Part shown: in pieces, positions 25,564-33,687 of the stretch
Numbering within the stretch: position 1 is the stretch's first letter
How the letters are laid out: every line of letters begins with the position of its first letter
Assembly (NCBI GenBank): GCA_964607575.1
Contig: CAZSLS010000050.1
Coordinates: 1-33,687 of the forward strand
Direction of reading: 5' to 3'
DNA from: BS750m-G57 sp964607575
Lineage (GTDB): Bacteria; Planctomycetota; Phycisphaerae; SM23-33
DNA: 33,687 nt
The notes under the pieces: generated by a model
Told to the model about the DNA's origin: nothing
What the model saw: the letters and a program-made list of their open reading frames with translations, nothing else
The model's database searches: none
Made by a program: the position numbers and the translations under genes

Positions 25564-25591
25564 TGCTGGACTAGTCTTAATGACCTCCTGC
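25564..25591 (-). pseudogene. Degenerate second copy of the tRNA-Val-like segment
   Basis: These 28 bases align without gaps to 25351-25378 of the tRNA-Val-like fragment, 22 of 28 identical, including an uninterrupted 11-base GACCTCCTGC-containing block. The T loop is lost. It shows the fragment was duplicated or inserted more than once. Confidence 0.45.
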
Positions 25592-25718
25592 CACGCCGGA
25601 AATCCGGGCTCAATAATATGTTGCGAGGATTCTGGTCCGGCCGATGGCGGGTATTTTTGTCGCAATTTTCTGAATTTCGGTGAGATTCTCGCGTTTTCTG
25701 GTGTTTAACTACATAGGC

Positions 25719-25731
25719 CCGAATAGTTCGG
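25719..25731. promoter_or_regulatory. Inverted repeat upstream of the ECF sigma gene
   Basis: CCGAA-TAG-TTCGG is a perfect 5-bp inverted repeat ending 37 nt before the chosen GTG start. It could be an operator or a leader hairpin. No convincing promoter boxes were recognised near it, which would fit an alternative-sigma promoter. Confidence 0.35.
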
Positions 25732-25768
25732 CCAGTTTTCGGCGGTAGTCGGTTTGGAGAAGTGCATA

Positions 25769-26287
25769 GTGTCTTTGGAAGAACACCAAGAGCATATCGT
25801 ACAGGAGATCACGCGGCATCAGGGTCGGCTTCTAGCCTACATCCTGACGCTCGCGCCGGATCGTACGGTGGCCAGAGACATCCTGCAGGAGACCAACCTC
25901 GTCTTGTGGCGCTCTCGGGCGGACTTTGCTACAGGAACGAGTTTCGTGGCCTGGGCGTCAAAGGTGGCGTTCTATCAAGTACTTGCCTATCGCCGCGACA
26001 GGGGGCGGGATCGGCATATGTTCAGCGCAGAGTTGATGGCCCAGTTGGCCCAAGAGGTAGAGCAAGATCTTGACGCCATCGAGGACCGTCGTGACGCACT
26101 CCAGGGATGTCTGTCCAAACTTCCGCCTCGCCAGCGCTGGCTTGTCGCCCAGCGGTACGGTTCTGAGAACTCAATTGGCGTGATCGCGGAGATGACCGGC
26201 AAGTCCGTCGGCGCCGTGACGACGGCGATCTATCGTATTCGCGGCGTTCTGCGAGACTGTGTAACACGCAAGTTAGCGGCAAGGTGA
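25769..26287 (+). CDS. ECF-type RNA polymerase sigma factor
   Basis: The roughly 172-residue protein has the two-domain ECF layout. Region 2 includes RDILQETNLVLWRSRADFATGTSFVAWA, the -10 recognition helix area; region 4 includes LPPRQRWLVAQRY and a helix-turn-helix (IGVIAEMTGKSVGAVTTAIYRIR). It resembles the sigma family that partners FecR proteins in Planctomycetes and Verrucomicrobia. I chose GTG 25769 because GGAG at 25756-25759 lies 9 nt before it; a longer frame starting with TTG 25754 overlaps that binding site. The stop overlaps an upstream GTG of the FecR gene by 4 nt. It probably directs transcription of a secreted-polysaccharide-use regulon, perhaps including the genes downstream. 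Confidence 0.92.
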   Translation: MSLEEHQEHIVQEITRHQGRLLAYILTLAPDRTVARDILQETNLVLWRSRADFATGTSFVAWASKVAFYQVLAYRRDRGRDRHMFSAELMAQLAQEVEQDLDAIEDRRDALQGCLSKLPPRQRWLVAQRYGSENSIGVIAEMTGKSVGAVTTAIYRIRGVLRDCVTRKLAAR

Positions 26288-26292
26288 TTGTC

Positions 26293-28029
26293 ATGATTGA
26301 AAAACACAAACCAAACGATGAACTCGACCAACTGTTCCTGGAATTGCTGGACGGCCAATGGGACGCGGACAAGAACGAACGTCTCGGCGAACTGCTGAGC
26401 GACGACCCTGCCGCCCGGGCTCGCTATCGCGAGATGATGATCCTGCACGCTCTGCTGGACGACCAATTCAGCGGTTCGCCCAATCTGAACTGCGGTGTGG
26501 ACGCATCTGATGATGAAGATACGCAATTTCGTAATGCAGCAACAGGGTCGATGGCAGACTCCAAACGAGACAGACGCTCAACAACCTGGCGGAGTCGAAA
26601 GCCGCTCGCTCTGACGTGGATTGCCGCCGCGACCCTGATAGTGTCTGCGGGAATATGGGCGTTCATATTGCTAGGCGGTGCTCGTGACAAGGAGCCCAGC
26701 CGCGCCGCGAGCGATCCTGGTGCGGCTTCCCGACCGAACCGGGGAGGGATTCGCCAAGAGTCGGGCTTTGCAGTGATCACTCGAGCGATCCGTCCCGAAT
26801 GGGCCGATGGCTTCGAGGCGATCGTTCCCGGACAACCGCTGACCAGGCAGTGGGTTAAGCTCCAGGTGGGCGTTGTGCAAATCGAGTTTCGCAGCGGCGC
26901 CCGTGTAACGCTGGAAGGACCCGCACAACTTCGGCTCGACTCTGAGTCAGCGTGTTTTGTCCAGGCAGGGAAGTTAACTGTTCTTGCCCCGCCGTCGGCA
27001 GCGAATTTCACGGTCAGATCATCCTCCTCAGAGGTCATTGATCTCGGAACCGAGTTTGGCCTGGTTGTGGGAGAATCGGGTGATATGGACGTGCACGTGC
27101 TGGACGGCCAGGTCGAGGTGGCGCTCAAGGGGGGCAGTGAGCAGTCCGGGACGCGGAAGACATTGCTCGCCAAGCAGGCCGCCGTCATCCGTTCGCAGAA
27201 GAAATTGATCCGCGAAGCCTCTTTCGATCAGGCGATGTTTGAGCCGATCCGAGCGGCTACCCTCCGCCGCACCCAGCCGCTGAAGATCCAGTTCGACTGC
27301 GGGAATCGGTCCGGCCTCTATCAAGGCTCTCAGGCGCCTGCGCACGCCGCAGGAGATATGCGCCTCCACGAGAAGTACTGGAACCTTCTCGTGGCCGATC
27401 AAGTCGGCGGACTTGTCCTTGCTGACGGCAGTGTCTCGCCGCATCGAATCGAGGTGGACCTCGGGCATGGCAAGAAGGCTATCGACTGGGCCGCCGAAGT
27501 TGACACGATGACCGGACCCCAGGGCAAGACGCGCGGTGTTTTCAAGACGGCATTGGGGCGTGACGCCGTCAGCACGCCGTCGATCCCGGGCACAGGCCTT
27601 CTCGGGCTGCGATTTCGGGGACTTCCCAGAGGCAAGTATCGGATTTATGTGCTCGCACGGTTATCGCTGGATCACCCCAACTGGGGCAACTACCTTGTCG
27701 AGAAGGCCCACGTGGCGTCTGTCGGTTTGGACCTTTCGGGCATCGAGGCTCCGCTGCTGAACATGGCGCCGTTGGACGATCCTGACGCCGGCCGCTGGGT
27801 CGCGGGCCAGACGCACGTGGTCACCGATGTCGAGATCGACGGTCCTGACCAGTACATGACGATCATCACAAGCAAAGACAGAGAACGCTCACCCACTCGT
27901 GCAGGGGGCCGTGCCGTTATCCTCGGAGTGCAGATCCTGCAACTTACTGATCGGTCCAATTCGGACGGAACTAAGGTGGAATTGAGCACCCTTGCCGCCA
28001 GAACGGCGTTGTCGAGTGAGAACAGATGA
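26293..28029 (+). CDS. FecR-domain anti-sigma-like membrane protein with C-terminal beta-sandwich-like region
   Basis: The product has about 578 residues. The N-terminal 60 residues (DELDQLFLELLDGQWD, DPAARARYREMMILHALLDD) form a small helical anti-sigma-type domain on the cytoplasmic side. One membrane helix follows at about 104-128. A FecR domain (about 160-295) has LTVLAPPSAANFTVRS and VIDLGTEFGLVV, the family signature. A further about 240 residues (from about 330) look like a carbohydrate-binding-type beta-sandwich; this call is weak. AAGG at 26281-26284 is 8 nt before ATG 26293; GTG 26284, giving GTGA overlap with the sigma stop, is an alternative start. With the sigma gene it should form a surface-signalling pair. 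Confidence 0.88.
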   Translation: MIEKHKPNDELDQLFLELLDGQWDADKNERLGELLSDDPAARARYREMMILHALLDDQFSGSPNLNCGVDASDDEDTQFRNAATGSMADSKRDRRSTTWRSRKPLALTWIAAATLIVSAGIWAFILLGGARDKEPSRAASDPGAASRPNRGGIRQESGFAVITRAIRPEWADGFEAIVPGQPLTRQWVKLQVGVVQIEFRSGARVTLEGPAQLRLDSESACFVQAGKLTVLAPPSAANFTVRSSSSEVIDLGTEFGLVVGESGDMDVHVLDGQVEVALKGGSEQSGTRKTLLAKQAAVIRSQKKLIREASFDQAMFEPIRAATLRRTQPLKIQFDCGNRSGLYQGSQAPAHAAGDMRLHEKYWNLLVADQVGGLVLADGSVSPHRIEVDLGHGKKAIDWAAEVDTMTGPQGKTRGVFKTALGRDAVSTPSIPGTGLLGLRFRGLPRGKYRIYVLARLSLDHPNWGNYLVEKAHVASVGLDLSGIEAPLLNMAPLDDPDAGRWVAGQTHVVTDVEIDGPDQYMTIITSKDRERSPTRAGGRAVILGVQILQLTDRSNSDGTKVELSTLAARTALSSENR

Positions 28030-28178
28030 CAACGGAAGTGAGTAGTTACCCTGACCAAAACAGAACGCAATAGGAAAACAACACTTCTGCGAACGGGGTC
28101 GCATGGAGTACTGTGGATATTAGAGTGCTTGGTCCGATCAGGACAGAAGTGCTTAATACACTTGATACAGGAGACGAT

Positions 28179-30578
28179 ATGATGAGTAGCTCAGTCAGAA
28201 AGATAGCCTATTGTTGCCTCTTTATTGCCGTCACAGCGACTACTACATTTGGCCTCGACTTCTACGTCGCCCCCAACGGGTCCGACGACAACCCCGGAAC
28301 GCTCGCCAAGCCGTTTGCGACGATTGCCCGCGCTCGCGATGCCGTGCGCCCTTTGACCCGCACAATGGAGAACGACATCACGGTATGGATTCGCGGCGGC
28401 AGGTATCACCTGAGTCAGAGCATCGAGCTTGATGATCGCGATGGGGGGGCGGGCAAGCACAATGTCATCTACAAGAACTACAAAGATGAGAAGCCCGTCA
28501 TCATCGGCGGGGTTCCGGTCACCGGCTGGACTCCGTACAAGGGCGGGATCATGAAGGCCGATGTAGGCAAAGACATTGAGTTCTGGTCTCTGCTGGTTGG
28601 CGATAAGCTCGCCACCATGGCCGGGGAAAAGGTTTGGTACGACAAGCCGCCGAAGTCAGTGCGTAACCTTCAGATCTATTCCCAGAAAGTATGGATGTCC
28701 GAGTATCTCAGGGTTACTTCCTTTGACGCCGCATCAAAGAAAGTAACTTTGGAATTTGATAGAAGTCCTTGGGCCGGCAAAGGCGTCTATATGCGCGGAT
28801 CGTATACGTTCATAAACGCCCCTGGCCAGTGGGCGGTGGATTCCGACTCAGGAACGCTGTACTACCTGCCAAAGTCTCCCGCTGAGCTGAAGAACATTGT
28901 ACGTCCTACGGTCAAGGCGGTGTTTCAAATACGCGGTAGACGTGATTCTCAGCAAGTCCGAAACGTGGTGATTGAAGGACTCCGACTGCTTCTGACCGAT
29001 TTCAATGCGAATATGCGATGTTACGCAGGGAGGGACAGGAAAACAGGTATTGAGAACCATGGCGGAGACTACCCCAGCACGATCAGAACCGCTCTGGTGG
29101 CGATCGAAAATGCCAACAACATCCAGGTCAGATACTGCGATCTGGGCCAAGCGCCAATAAACGGAATATCCATCTATCGACATGCCGCAAAGAACACAGT
29201 TTACGGATGCCGAATAGACAACATTGGATACATGGGTGTCTGCCTTATCGGCCCGTGGGTTGCCCAGCGGGCTCCCAACATCAATAACAACAACACTGTC
29301 CGGAATTGCCTCATCAGGAATCTCACCAAAGGAGTGAATCATCCGGCAGGAGTAGGCATTTACCAAAGCGGTGACAACAAGATCCAGAACAACATGATCC
29401 ACACTTCAAAGCGTTACGCCATCTCGACAAAGGGACTACCCCGCGGCATGGAAACCAAGGTCGGACTCAAAAAGGTCCCCTACGAAGAGTGGTACACAAA
29501 AGTCATCCATTCAAACCGGAACCTCATATCGCATAACTATCTGTATGATTGCGTCAAAGATTCCAGTGATGCCGGGCCAATCGAGTTATGGGGGGCGGGC
29601 AGAGACACTGATATTAATAACAATATCATCTTCAATGCTTACAATCATGGCCCAAAGAACGGCTGGAGGGGCCGCGCCATCATGTTCGACAATGGTATGG
29701 CTTACGCAACTGTGACGAACAACATCATGTGGAATACTCGCACTCCTGCGGGCAATTCCGGCTGTGTAACCAAAGGCGTTGATATGGTCGTTCGCAACAA
29801 CGTGTTTGACATAAGCTTCAATAGCCTGGGAAGCATGGAGAATCAGGGTCAAGGCAATCATGACTTCAGCAGGAATATCGCTTATGCGGACTGTTCGTTG
29901 AAGTCACACCTTGATGGTGCGATAGGACCAGAGAAAGACGGAACCCGCCGTATGTTCACCCTTACCAAAGGGCTCGGAACAATGGGGAAGATGGACAACA
30001 ATGTCTACTATAACGCCCAGGGCCCCCTACTGTTTTCGATAGGGGCTGGTAAGAACAAGTTCAAGGATATGTCTTTCGATCAGTGGCGACAGACCATCAA
30101 GGACAAAGGCGACTTCGACGCGAATAGCCGAATTGCAGATCCGCAGTTCGTTGATGTATCGGCGCGTGACTATCGCTTGCGCGAGACCTCGCCTGCGCTT
30201 GATCTGGGCATATCGTCGATCGACACCTTTTCGATCGGGTTGCTTGAAGATTTCCCATTTGCACTGAAAAACGATCCGCTGCGGACAGTGTTTCTCAAGG
30301 CAAACGGCAAAGATGTTTACCTCGAGGCACCGAAGGGTGGCGCTATTAAGCTCCGGGTTACTGCTCGCACAAAGCAGTGGTATGTTGCCGACCTGTCCAA
30401 GGCGAATATCCGCTACTCGGTCGACGACCCCAAGGTCGCCACTGTTTCTGATCAGGGAGAGGTAACCCTCAAAGGGAACGGTCGGGCGTGCATTACGGCT
30501 ACCGTGACTCAAGGCGGCGTAACGCGGTCAGACGATGTTGTAGTCTACGTCGCCGTAGCACGAGGCGCCAAACCGTAA
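28179..30578 (+). CDS. Secreted right-handed parallel beta-helix protein with C-terminal Ig-like domain
   Basis: The product has about 799 residues, with a signal peptide (about 1-27). DFYVAPNGSDDNPG and KPFATIARARDAV are the start typical of parallel beta-helix proteins (DUF1565-like). Asn-rich coils follow from about residue 260 to 610 (NIQVRYCDLG, NNTVRNCLIRNLT, TDINNNIIFNAYNH, TVTNNIMWNT), as in polysaccharide lyases and glycan-binding helices. The last about 90 residues (KVATVSDQGEVTLKGNG) resemble a Big_2 Ig-like domain. No lyase active site was identified. I chose ATG 28179 because AGGAG is 5 nt upstream and a signal peptide follows directly; ATG 28182 is equally possible. A longer frame starts at GTG 28113. 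It follows the FecR gene by about 150 nt and may be controlled by it. Confidence 0.82.
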   Translation: MMSSSVRKIAYCCLFIAVTATTTFGLDFYVAPNGSDDNPGTLAKPFATIARARDAVRPLTRTMENDITVWIRGGRYHLSQSIELDDRDGGAGKHNVIYKNYKDEKPVIIGGVPVTGWTPYKGGIMKADVGKDIEFWSLLVGDKLATMAGEKVWYDKPPKSVRNLQIYSQKVWMSEYLRVTSFDAASKKVTLEFDRSPWAGKGVYMRGSYTFINAPGQWAVDSDSGTLYYLPKSPAELKNIVRPTVKAVFQIRGRRDSQQVRNVVIEGLRLLLTDFNANMRCYAGRDRKTGIENHGGDYPSTIRTALVAIENANNIQVRYCDLGQAPINGISIYRHAAKNTVYGCRIDNIGYMGVCLIGPWVAQRAPNINNNNTVRNCLIRNLTKGVNHPAGVGIYQSGDNKIQNNMIHTSKRYAISTKGLPRGMETKVGLKKVPYEEWYTKVIHSNRNLISHNYLYDCVKDSSDAGPIELWGAGRDTDINNNIIFNAYNHGPKNGWRGRAIMFDNGMAYATVTNNIMWNTRTPAGNSGCVTKGVDMVVRNNVFDISFNSLGSMENQGQGNHDFSRNIAYADCSLKSHLDGAIGPEKDGTRRMFTLTKGLGTMGKMDNNVYYNAQGPLLFSIGAGKNKFKDMSFDQWRQTIKDKGDFDANSRIADPQFVDVSARDYRLRETSPALDLGISSIDTFSIGLLEDFPFALKNDPLRTVFLKANGKDVYLEAPKGGAIKLRVTARTKQWYVADLSKANIRYSVDDPKVATVSDQGEVTLKGNGRACITATVTQGGVTRSDDVVVYVAVARGAKP

Positions 30579-30635
30579 CGACGGCGTTAGTATCGTGAAA
30601 TGCCTGGCATAACAGCAAGGGGGGGGTAAGGATAG

Positions 30636-33600
30636 ATGGTGATGAGAATAGACACCGCTAACGCAAATACTGGCGTCTGGTGCAACCGGGTCTGTATCGC
30701 AGTCGCCGCTGTTGTGCTCTTGATTGCTCCGATATCAAGTTTGTGTGCCGAGAGGGTGACTCACGACGTCCTGGCCAGGAGCGGAGTTCGGGGCGGGCTG
30801 GTTGTCCACCTTGGTTGCGGTGACGGCAGGGAGACAGCGGCGTTTCTTGTATCTGACAGCTTCCTTGTCAACGGCATTGACACGAATGTCGCCAGTGTGG
30901 ACAAGGCCCGAAAGCACATCCAGTCGCTGGGACTCTACGGTAAGATCTCAGTCGATGCATTCGATGGCGAGCACCTGCCGTACGCCGATAACGTTGTGAA
31001 CCTGATCGTGGGTCGGGAGCAAGGCAAGGTGTCAGCCAAGGAGATCCAGCGTGTGCTTGTTCCCCTGGGCGTCGCCATTGTCACAGGCAAGACAATCACG
31101 AAGCCCTGGCCCAAGAACATCGGCGAGTGGACGCATTTCCTCCACGGGCCGGATAACAACGCTGTTTGCAATGATTCCGTCGTTGGCCCGCCGCGTCACA
31201 TGCAGTGGCTGGCCGATCCGCTGTGGTTACGGCATCACGGTATGCTCGCCAGCGTGCAGGCTCCGGTTTCGGCGGCCGGCAGGCTGTATTACATCATGGA
31301 CAAGGTCTGGATGGGCGCCACGACCAATGCGCCGGACTGGCGCCTGGTGGCCAGGGACGCCTTCAACGGGAAATGGCTTTGGGACAAGCGTATCCCCACC
31401 TGGACGGACTTCACCAGGGGATTCAGAAGTGGGCCTACTCAGGTGCAGAGGGTTCTGGTCACCGACTCGCAATACGTCTACGCCGTACTTTCCCTCAACG
31501 GCCCGGTGAGCGTTTTGGACGCGCGAACAGGGTGCCTTGTCCGCGTTTTGCCCGGAACGAAGAAGACCGAGGAGTTTGTCGTACATGACGGTGTTGTGTT
31601 TGCTGTCGTGGCCGCGGAGAAGACCGAACAGGCATATGGCGCGAAGGACGCCCGGCGCAGCGTGCCGACCAAGGTCGCCAGCGCCAAATGCGTCAAGGTG
31701 ATCGACGCAAAGACCGGCGCCGGACTTTGGCGGTGGCCCAAGAACGGTACGACCAACATCATACCGATGACCCTGGCCGCTTCGGCCGATTCGGTGTATC
31801 TTCAGAAGGGCGATAGCGTCGTTCGTCTTGACCGGCGCACGGGCCGTGAGCGATGGACTACCGCGACTAAGCCCGTGGATCCGTCCAAGAGCAGGCCTGG
31901 CCCGCGAGGCGTGGCCCGGCGATTGGGTTGGTCTGTTGCGACACTGGTGGTCTCCGATGGCGTCGTGCTGTCGACGAACGGCCAGGAGCTGGTCGCCATG
32001 GCCTGCGATTCCGGGAAGGTGCTGTGGCGAACCGGGACGACACCTACATTCCTGGCCGGCGGGGTGGACGTTCTGGTGAACGACGGGCAGGTCTGGCTGG
32101 GGTCGTATTTCACACAAAGCCTGGATCTGCGGACAGGCAAGGTCACCAGGGTCAACGATCTGACGCGCTCGCTTCTGACAGCCAACCACCACCATCGATG
32201 CTATCGGAACAAGGGCACGAGCCGTTTCGTGATCATGTCGAAACGCGGCGCGGAGTTCCTCGACCTCACCGGTGACGCCCATTCGAGGAATAACTGGATT
32301 CGTGGCGTTTGCCAGTACGGCATGCTGCCCTGCAATGGCCTGCTGTACGTGCCGCCTCACCAGTGCGGTTGCTACAAGGAAGCCAAGCTGTTTGGCTTCT
32401 GGGCATTGGCTCCGGAAAGACGCATCAATGTTGTACCCGCCAAGGAGAGGCTTTCGCGGGGGCCTGCTTATGGGATCGCCGCCGTCGAAGGCGCAGACGT
32501 GGCGGCGCGCGGGGATTCCTGGCCGATGTACAGGCGTGATGAGGTGCGAAGCGGAGTCACGCCCCACAAAGTCGGCGCGACTCTCACTGAGGCCTGGCGG
32601 ACCCGGGCTGTGAGGGACCTTACTGCCCCCGTTGTCGCGGGCGGCATTGTAATCGCGGCATCGAGATCCTCGCATCAGGTTCACGCCTTCAATGCCGAAA
32701 CCGGCAAGAGCCTGTGGTCCTTCACTACAGGAGGTCGGGTGGATTCCCCGCCCACGCTCCACGCTGGGCTGGCTCTGTTCGGTTCGTCGGACGGCAAGGT
32801 CTACTGCCTCCGCGCGTCAGACGGCAGGTTGGTCTGGAGTTTCCACGCGGCCCTGGGTACGGAGCGGACCGTGGTGCAGGAGCGACTTGAGTCGCTCTGG
32901 CCGGTGTCGGGCAGTGTCTTGGTGAAAAACGGGATATGCTACTTCGTATCAGGGCGATCGTCGTATCTGGACGGTGGGCTTCGGCTTTATGGTCTTGACC
33001 CCTTCACCGGCGCGGTCAAGCATGAGACCGTCTTGCAGAGCAAACACGCAGGCGTGATCGATGAACCGCCGGTCCCGCGGGAGGCGAAGAAGAAAACCAA
33101 GATCGATTACAAGACCGTGCATGCACCGGATAAGAGCGATGCGTTCTTCATGGAAGGGAACATTGCGGACATCCTGGTGACCGACGGGTCGTCGATCTAC
33201 CTGCGGCATATGAAGTTCGACACGTCGCTGGTTCGCCAGGAGGGCTACGGAGCCCATCTTCAATCAACGGCCACGCTGCTGGATCGAACTGCGGGGGAAC
33301 GATTACATTGGATGATCGGTGGAGGCGACTTCAGGAAACTGCCCAAATCCTCCTATCAGTGGATGACCAAGCCGCGTCACAAGAATTTCGGGCAGTTCGT
33401 CGTGCCCTTCGGTAAGATGCTGGTTTTCAACGAGAGGATGACATGGGGAATGAAACACCTTGAACGAAGCGGCGGGCTGCGAGACGCCCTGAACCTCTTC
33501 TGCCAGAAGATGGATCCGCCGAAGCTGGGAGATTCGGGCAAGGACTGGGAGTATCGACTGATACCTAAGCCCGTATGGGACACGGATCTGGACATGCGTC

Positions 33601-33687
33601 CGCGCGCACTACTCAAGGCGGGCCCTCACCTGTACGTCGCCGGTGTTGCGATCAAGGACTTCTCCGGTAAGAAGGGCGATCTGGCCG
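30636..33687 (+). CDS. Secreted methyltransferase-fold plus PQQ-like propeller protein (3' end outside window)
   Basis: The reading frame is open from ATG 30636 to the right edge, about 1017 codons, with no internal stop. A signal peptide or anchor (hydrophobic run about 20-36) is followed by a short Rossmann segment with VVHLGCGDGRETAAF, VNGIDTN and LPYADNVVNLIVG. These are motifs I, II and the acidic loop of SAM-dependent methyltransferases. From about residue 165 the protein is a PQQ-binding-type beta-propeller with blades such as VIDAKTGAGLWRW, RLDRRTGRERW, AFNAETGKSLWSF and CLRASDGRLVWSF. The combination is recurrent in planctomycete and Lentisphaera-type genomes. AAGG lies just before the start, next to a G8 run at 30619-30626. 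Function is unknown. It is the fourth gene after the sigma factor. Confidence 0.85.
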   Translation, partial: MVMRIDTANANTGVWCNRVCIAVAAVVLLIAPISSLCAERVTHDVLARSGVRGGLVVHLGCGDGRETAAFLVSDSFLVNGIDTNVASVDKARKHIQSLGLYGKISVDAFDGEHLPYADNVVNLIVGREQGKVSAKEIQRVLVPLGVAIVTGKTITKPWPKNIGEWTHFLHGPDNNAVCNDSVVGPPRHMQWLADPLWLRHHGMLASVQAPVSAAGRLYYIMDKVWMGATTNAPDWRLVARDAFNGKWLWDKRIPTWTDFTRGFRSGPTQVQRVLVTDSQYVYAVLSLNGPVSVLDARTGCLVRVLPGTKKTEEFVVHDGVVFAVVAAEKTEQAYGAKDARRSVPTKVASAKCVKVIDAKTGAGLWRWPKNGTTNIIPMTLAASADSVYLQKGDSVVRLDRRTGRERWTTATKPVDPSKSRPGPRGVARRLGWSVATLVVSDGVVLSTNGQELVAMACDSGKVLWRTGTTPTFLAGGVDVLVNDGQVWLGSYFTQSLDLRTGKVTRVNDLTRSLLTANHHHRCYRNKGTSRFVIMSKRGAEFLDLTGDAHSRNNWIRGVCQYGMLPCNGLLYVPPHQCGCYKEAKLFGFWALAPERRINVVPAKERLSRGPAYGIAAVEGADVAARGDSWPMYRRDEVRSGVTPHKVGATLTEAWRTRAVRDLTAPVVAGGIVIAASRSSHQVHAFNAETGKSLWSFTTGGRVDSPPTLHAGLALFGSSDGKVYCLRASDGRLVWSFHAALGTERTVVQERLESLWPVSGSVLVKNGICYFVSGRSSYLDGGLRLYGLDPFTGAVKHETVLQSKHAGVIDEPPVPREAKKKTKIDYKTVHAPDKSDAFFMEGNIADILVTDGSSIYLRHMKFDTSLVRQEGYGAHLQSTATLLDRTAGERLHWMIGGGDFRKLPKSSYQWMTKPRHKNFGQFVVPFGKMLVFNERMTWGMKHLERSGGLRDALNLFCQKMDPPKLGDSGKDWEYRLIPKPVWDTDLDMRPRALLKAGPHLYVAGVAIKDFSGKKGDLA

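Larger units (their letters stand above)
24998..25768. other. Gene-poor region with truncated tRNA-like fragments and short repeats
   Basis: No credible coding region was found in these about 770 bases. Visible elements are two truncated tRNA 3' halves on the minus strand, a third degenerate copy of one of them, and several copies of an AAGTGTC word, listed separately. Composition is patchy. There is no transposase or integrase. The region reads like debris of integration events, an inference. Confidence 0.6.

Noticed and set aside
28113..28178. GTG 28113 as start of the beta-helix protein
   Set aside because: It would bury the signal peptide; ATG 28179 has AGGAG at a suitable distance and a signal peptide directly after it.
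31227..32762. Minus-strand open frame of 511 codons
   Set aside because: It lies entirely opposite the PQQ-propeller gene, whose blade motifs are continuous on the plus strand.

Overview
The window most likely comes from a heterotrophic bacterium of the Planctomycetes or a close relative in the PVC group. The signs are a DUF1549/DUF1553 gene followed by a DUF1501 gene and a PPC-domain gene, a hydrazine-synthase-alpha-like PD40/cytochrome protein, an ECF sigma factor with a FecR protein, a formylglycine sulfatase, and a secreted methyltransferase/PQQ-propeller protein. An oxygen-sensitive 2-oxoacid:ferredoxin oxidoreductase suggests anaerobic or microaerobic life. The lineage is inferred from gene families only; no rRNA or complete tRNA gene is present.

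Layout, left to right. (1) 3-2209 (+): the 3' part of a dipeptide-epimerase-like enolase-superfamily gene overlaps a DUF819 membrane protein by 4 nt, probably for murein-peptide salvage. (2) 2379-7631 (+): behind a good sigma70-type promoter lies a degradation operon for sulfated or acetylated glycans. It holds a DUF6288 protein, a SASA esterase fused to a thioredoxin-like domain, and a Tat-exported sulfatase. (3) 7853-10890 (+): four subunits of a VorB-type 2-oxoacid:ferredoxin oxidoreductase and a tandem ACT-domain protein, in DNA that looks less GC-rich than its flanks. (4) 16694-10930 (-): a two-gene operon with a di-CXXCH PD40 protein and a CBM9-like/NHL propeller protein overlapping by 4 nt. 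(5) 16948-24997 (+), divergent from region 4 with promoters facing away from each other: DUF1549/DUF1553, DUF1501 and PPC genes. The first carries a roughly 830-residue Ala/Lys-rich repeat domain where many relatives have a cytochrome c domain. (6) 24998-25768: a gene-poor stretch with truncated tRNA 3' fragments and short repeats, which looks like the debris of mobile elements. (7) 25769-33687 (+): ECF sigma factor, FecR anti-sigma-like protein, parallel beta-helix protein, and a partial secreted methyltransferase-fold/PQQ-propeller protein.

Taken together, most genes encode exported proteins for binding, desulfating, deacetylating or cleaving complex polysaccharides, with a surface-signalling regulator, plus cytoplasmic pathways for using the resulting peptides and 2-oxoacids. 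The most unusual part is region 4/5. Its three consecutive DUF1549, DUF1501 and PPC proteins each carry a Lys/Ala/Pro-rich insertion, the PPC protein has an exported zinc-ribbon-like motif, and the heme motifs sit in the divergent neighbour.
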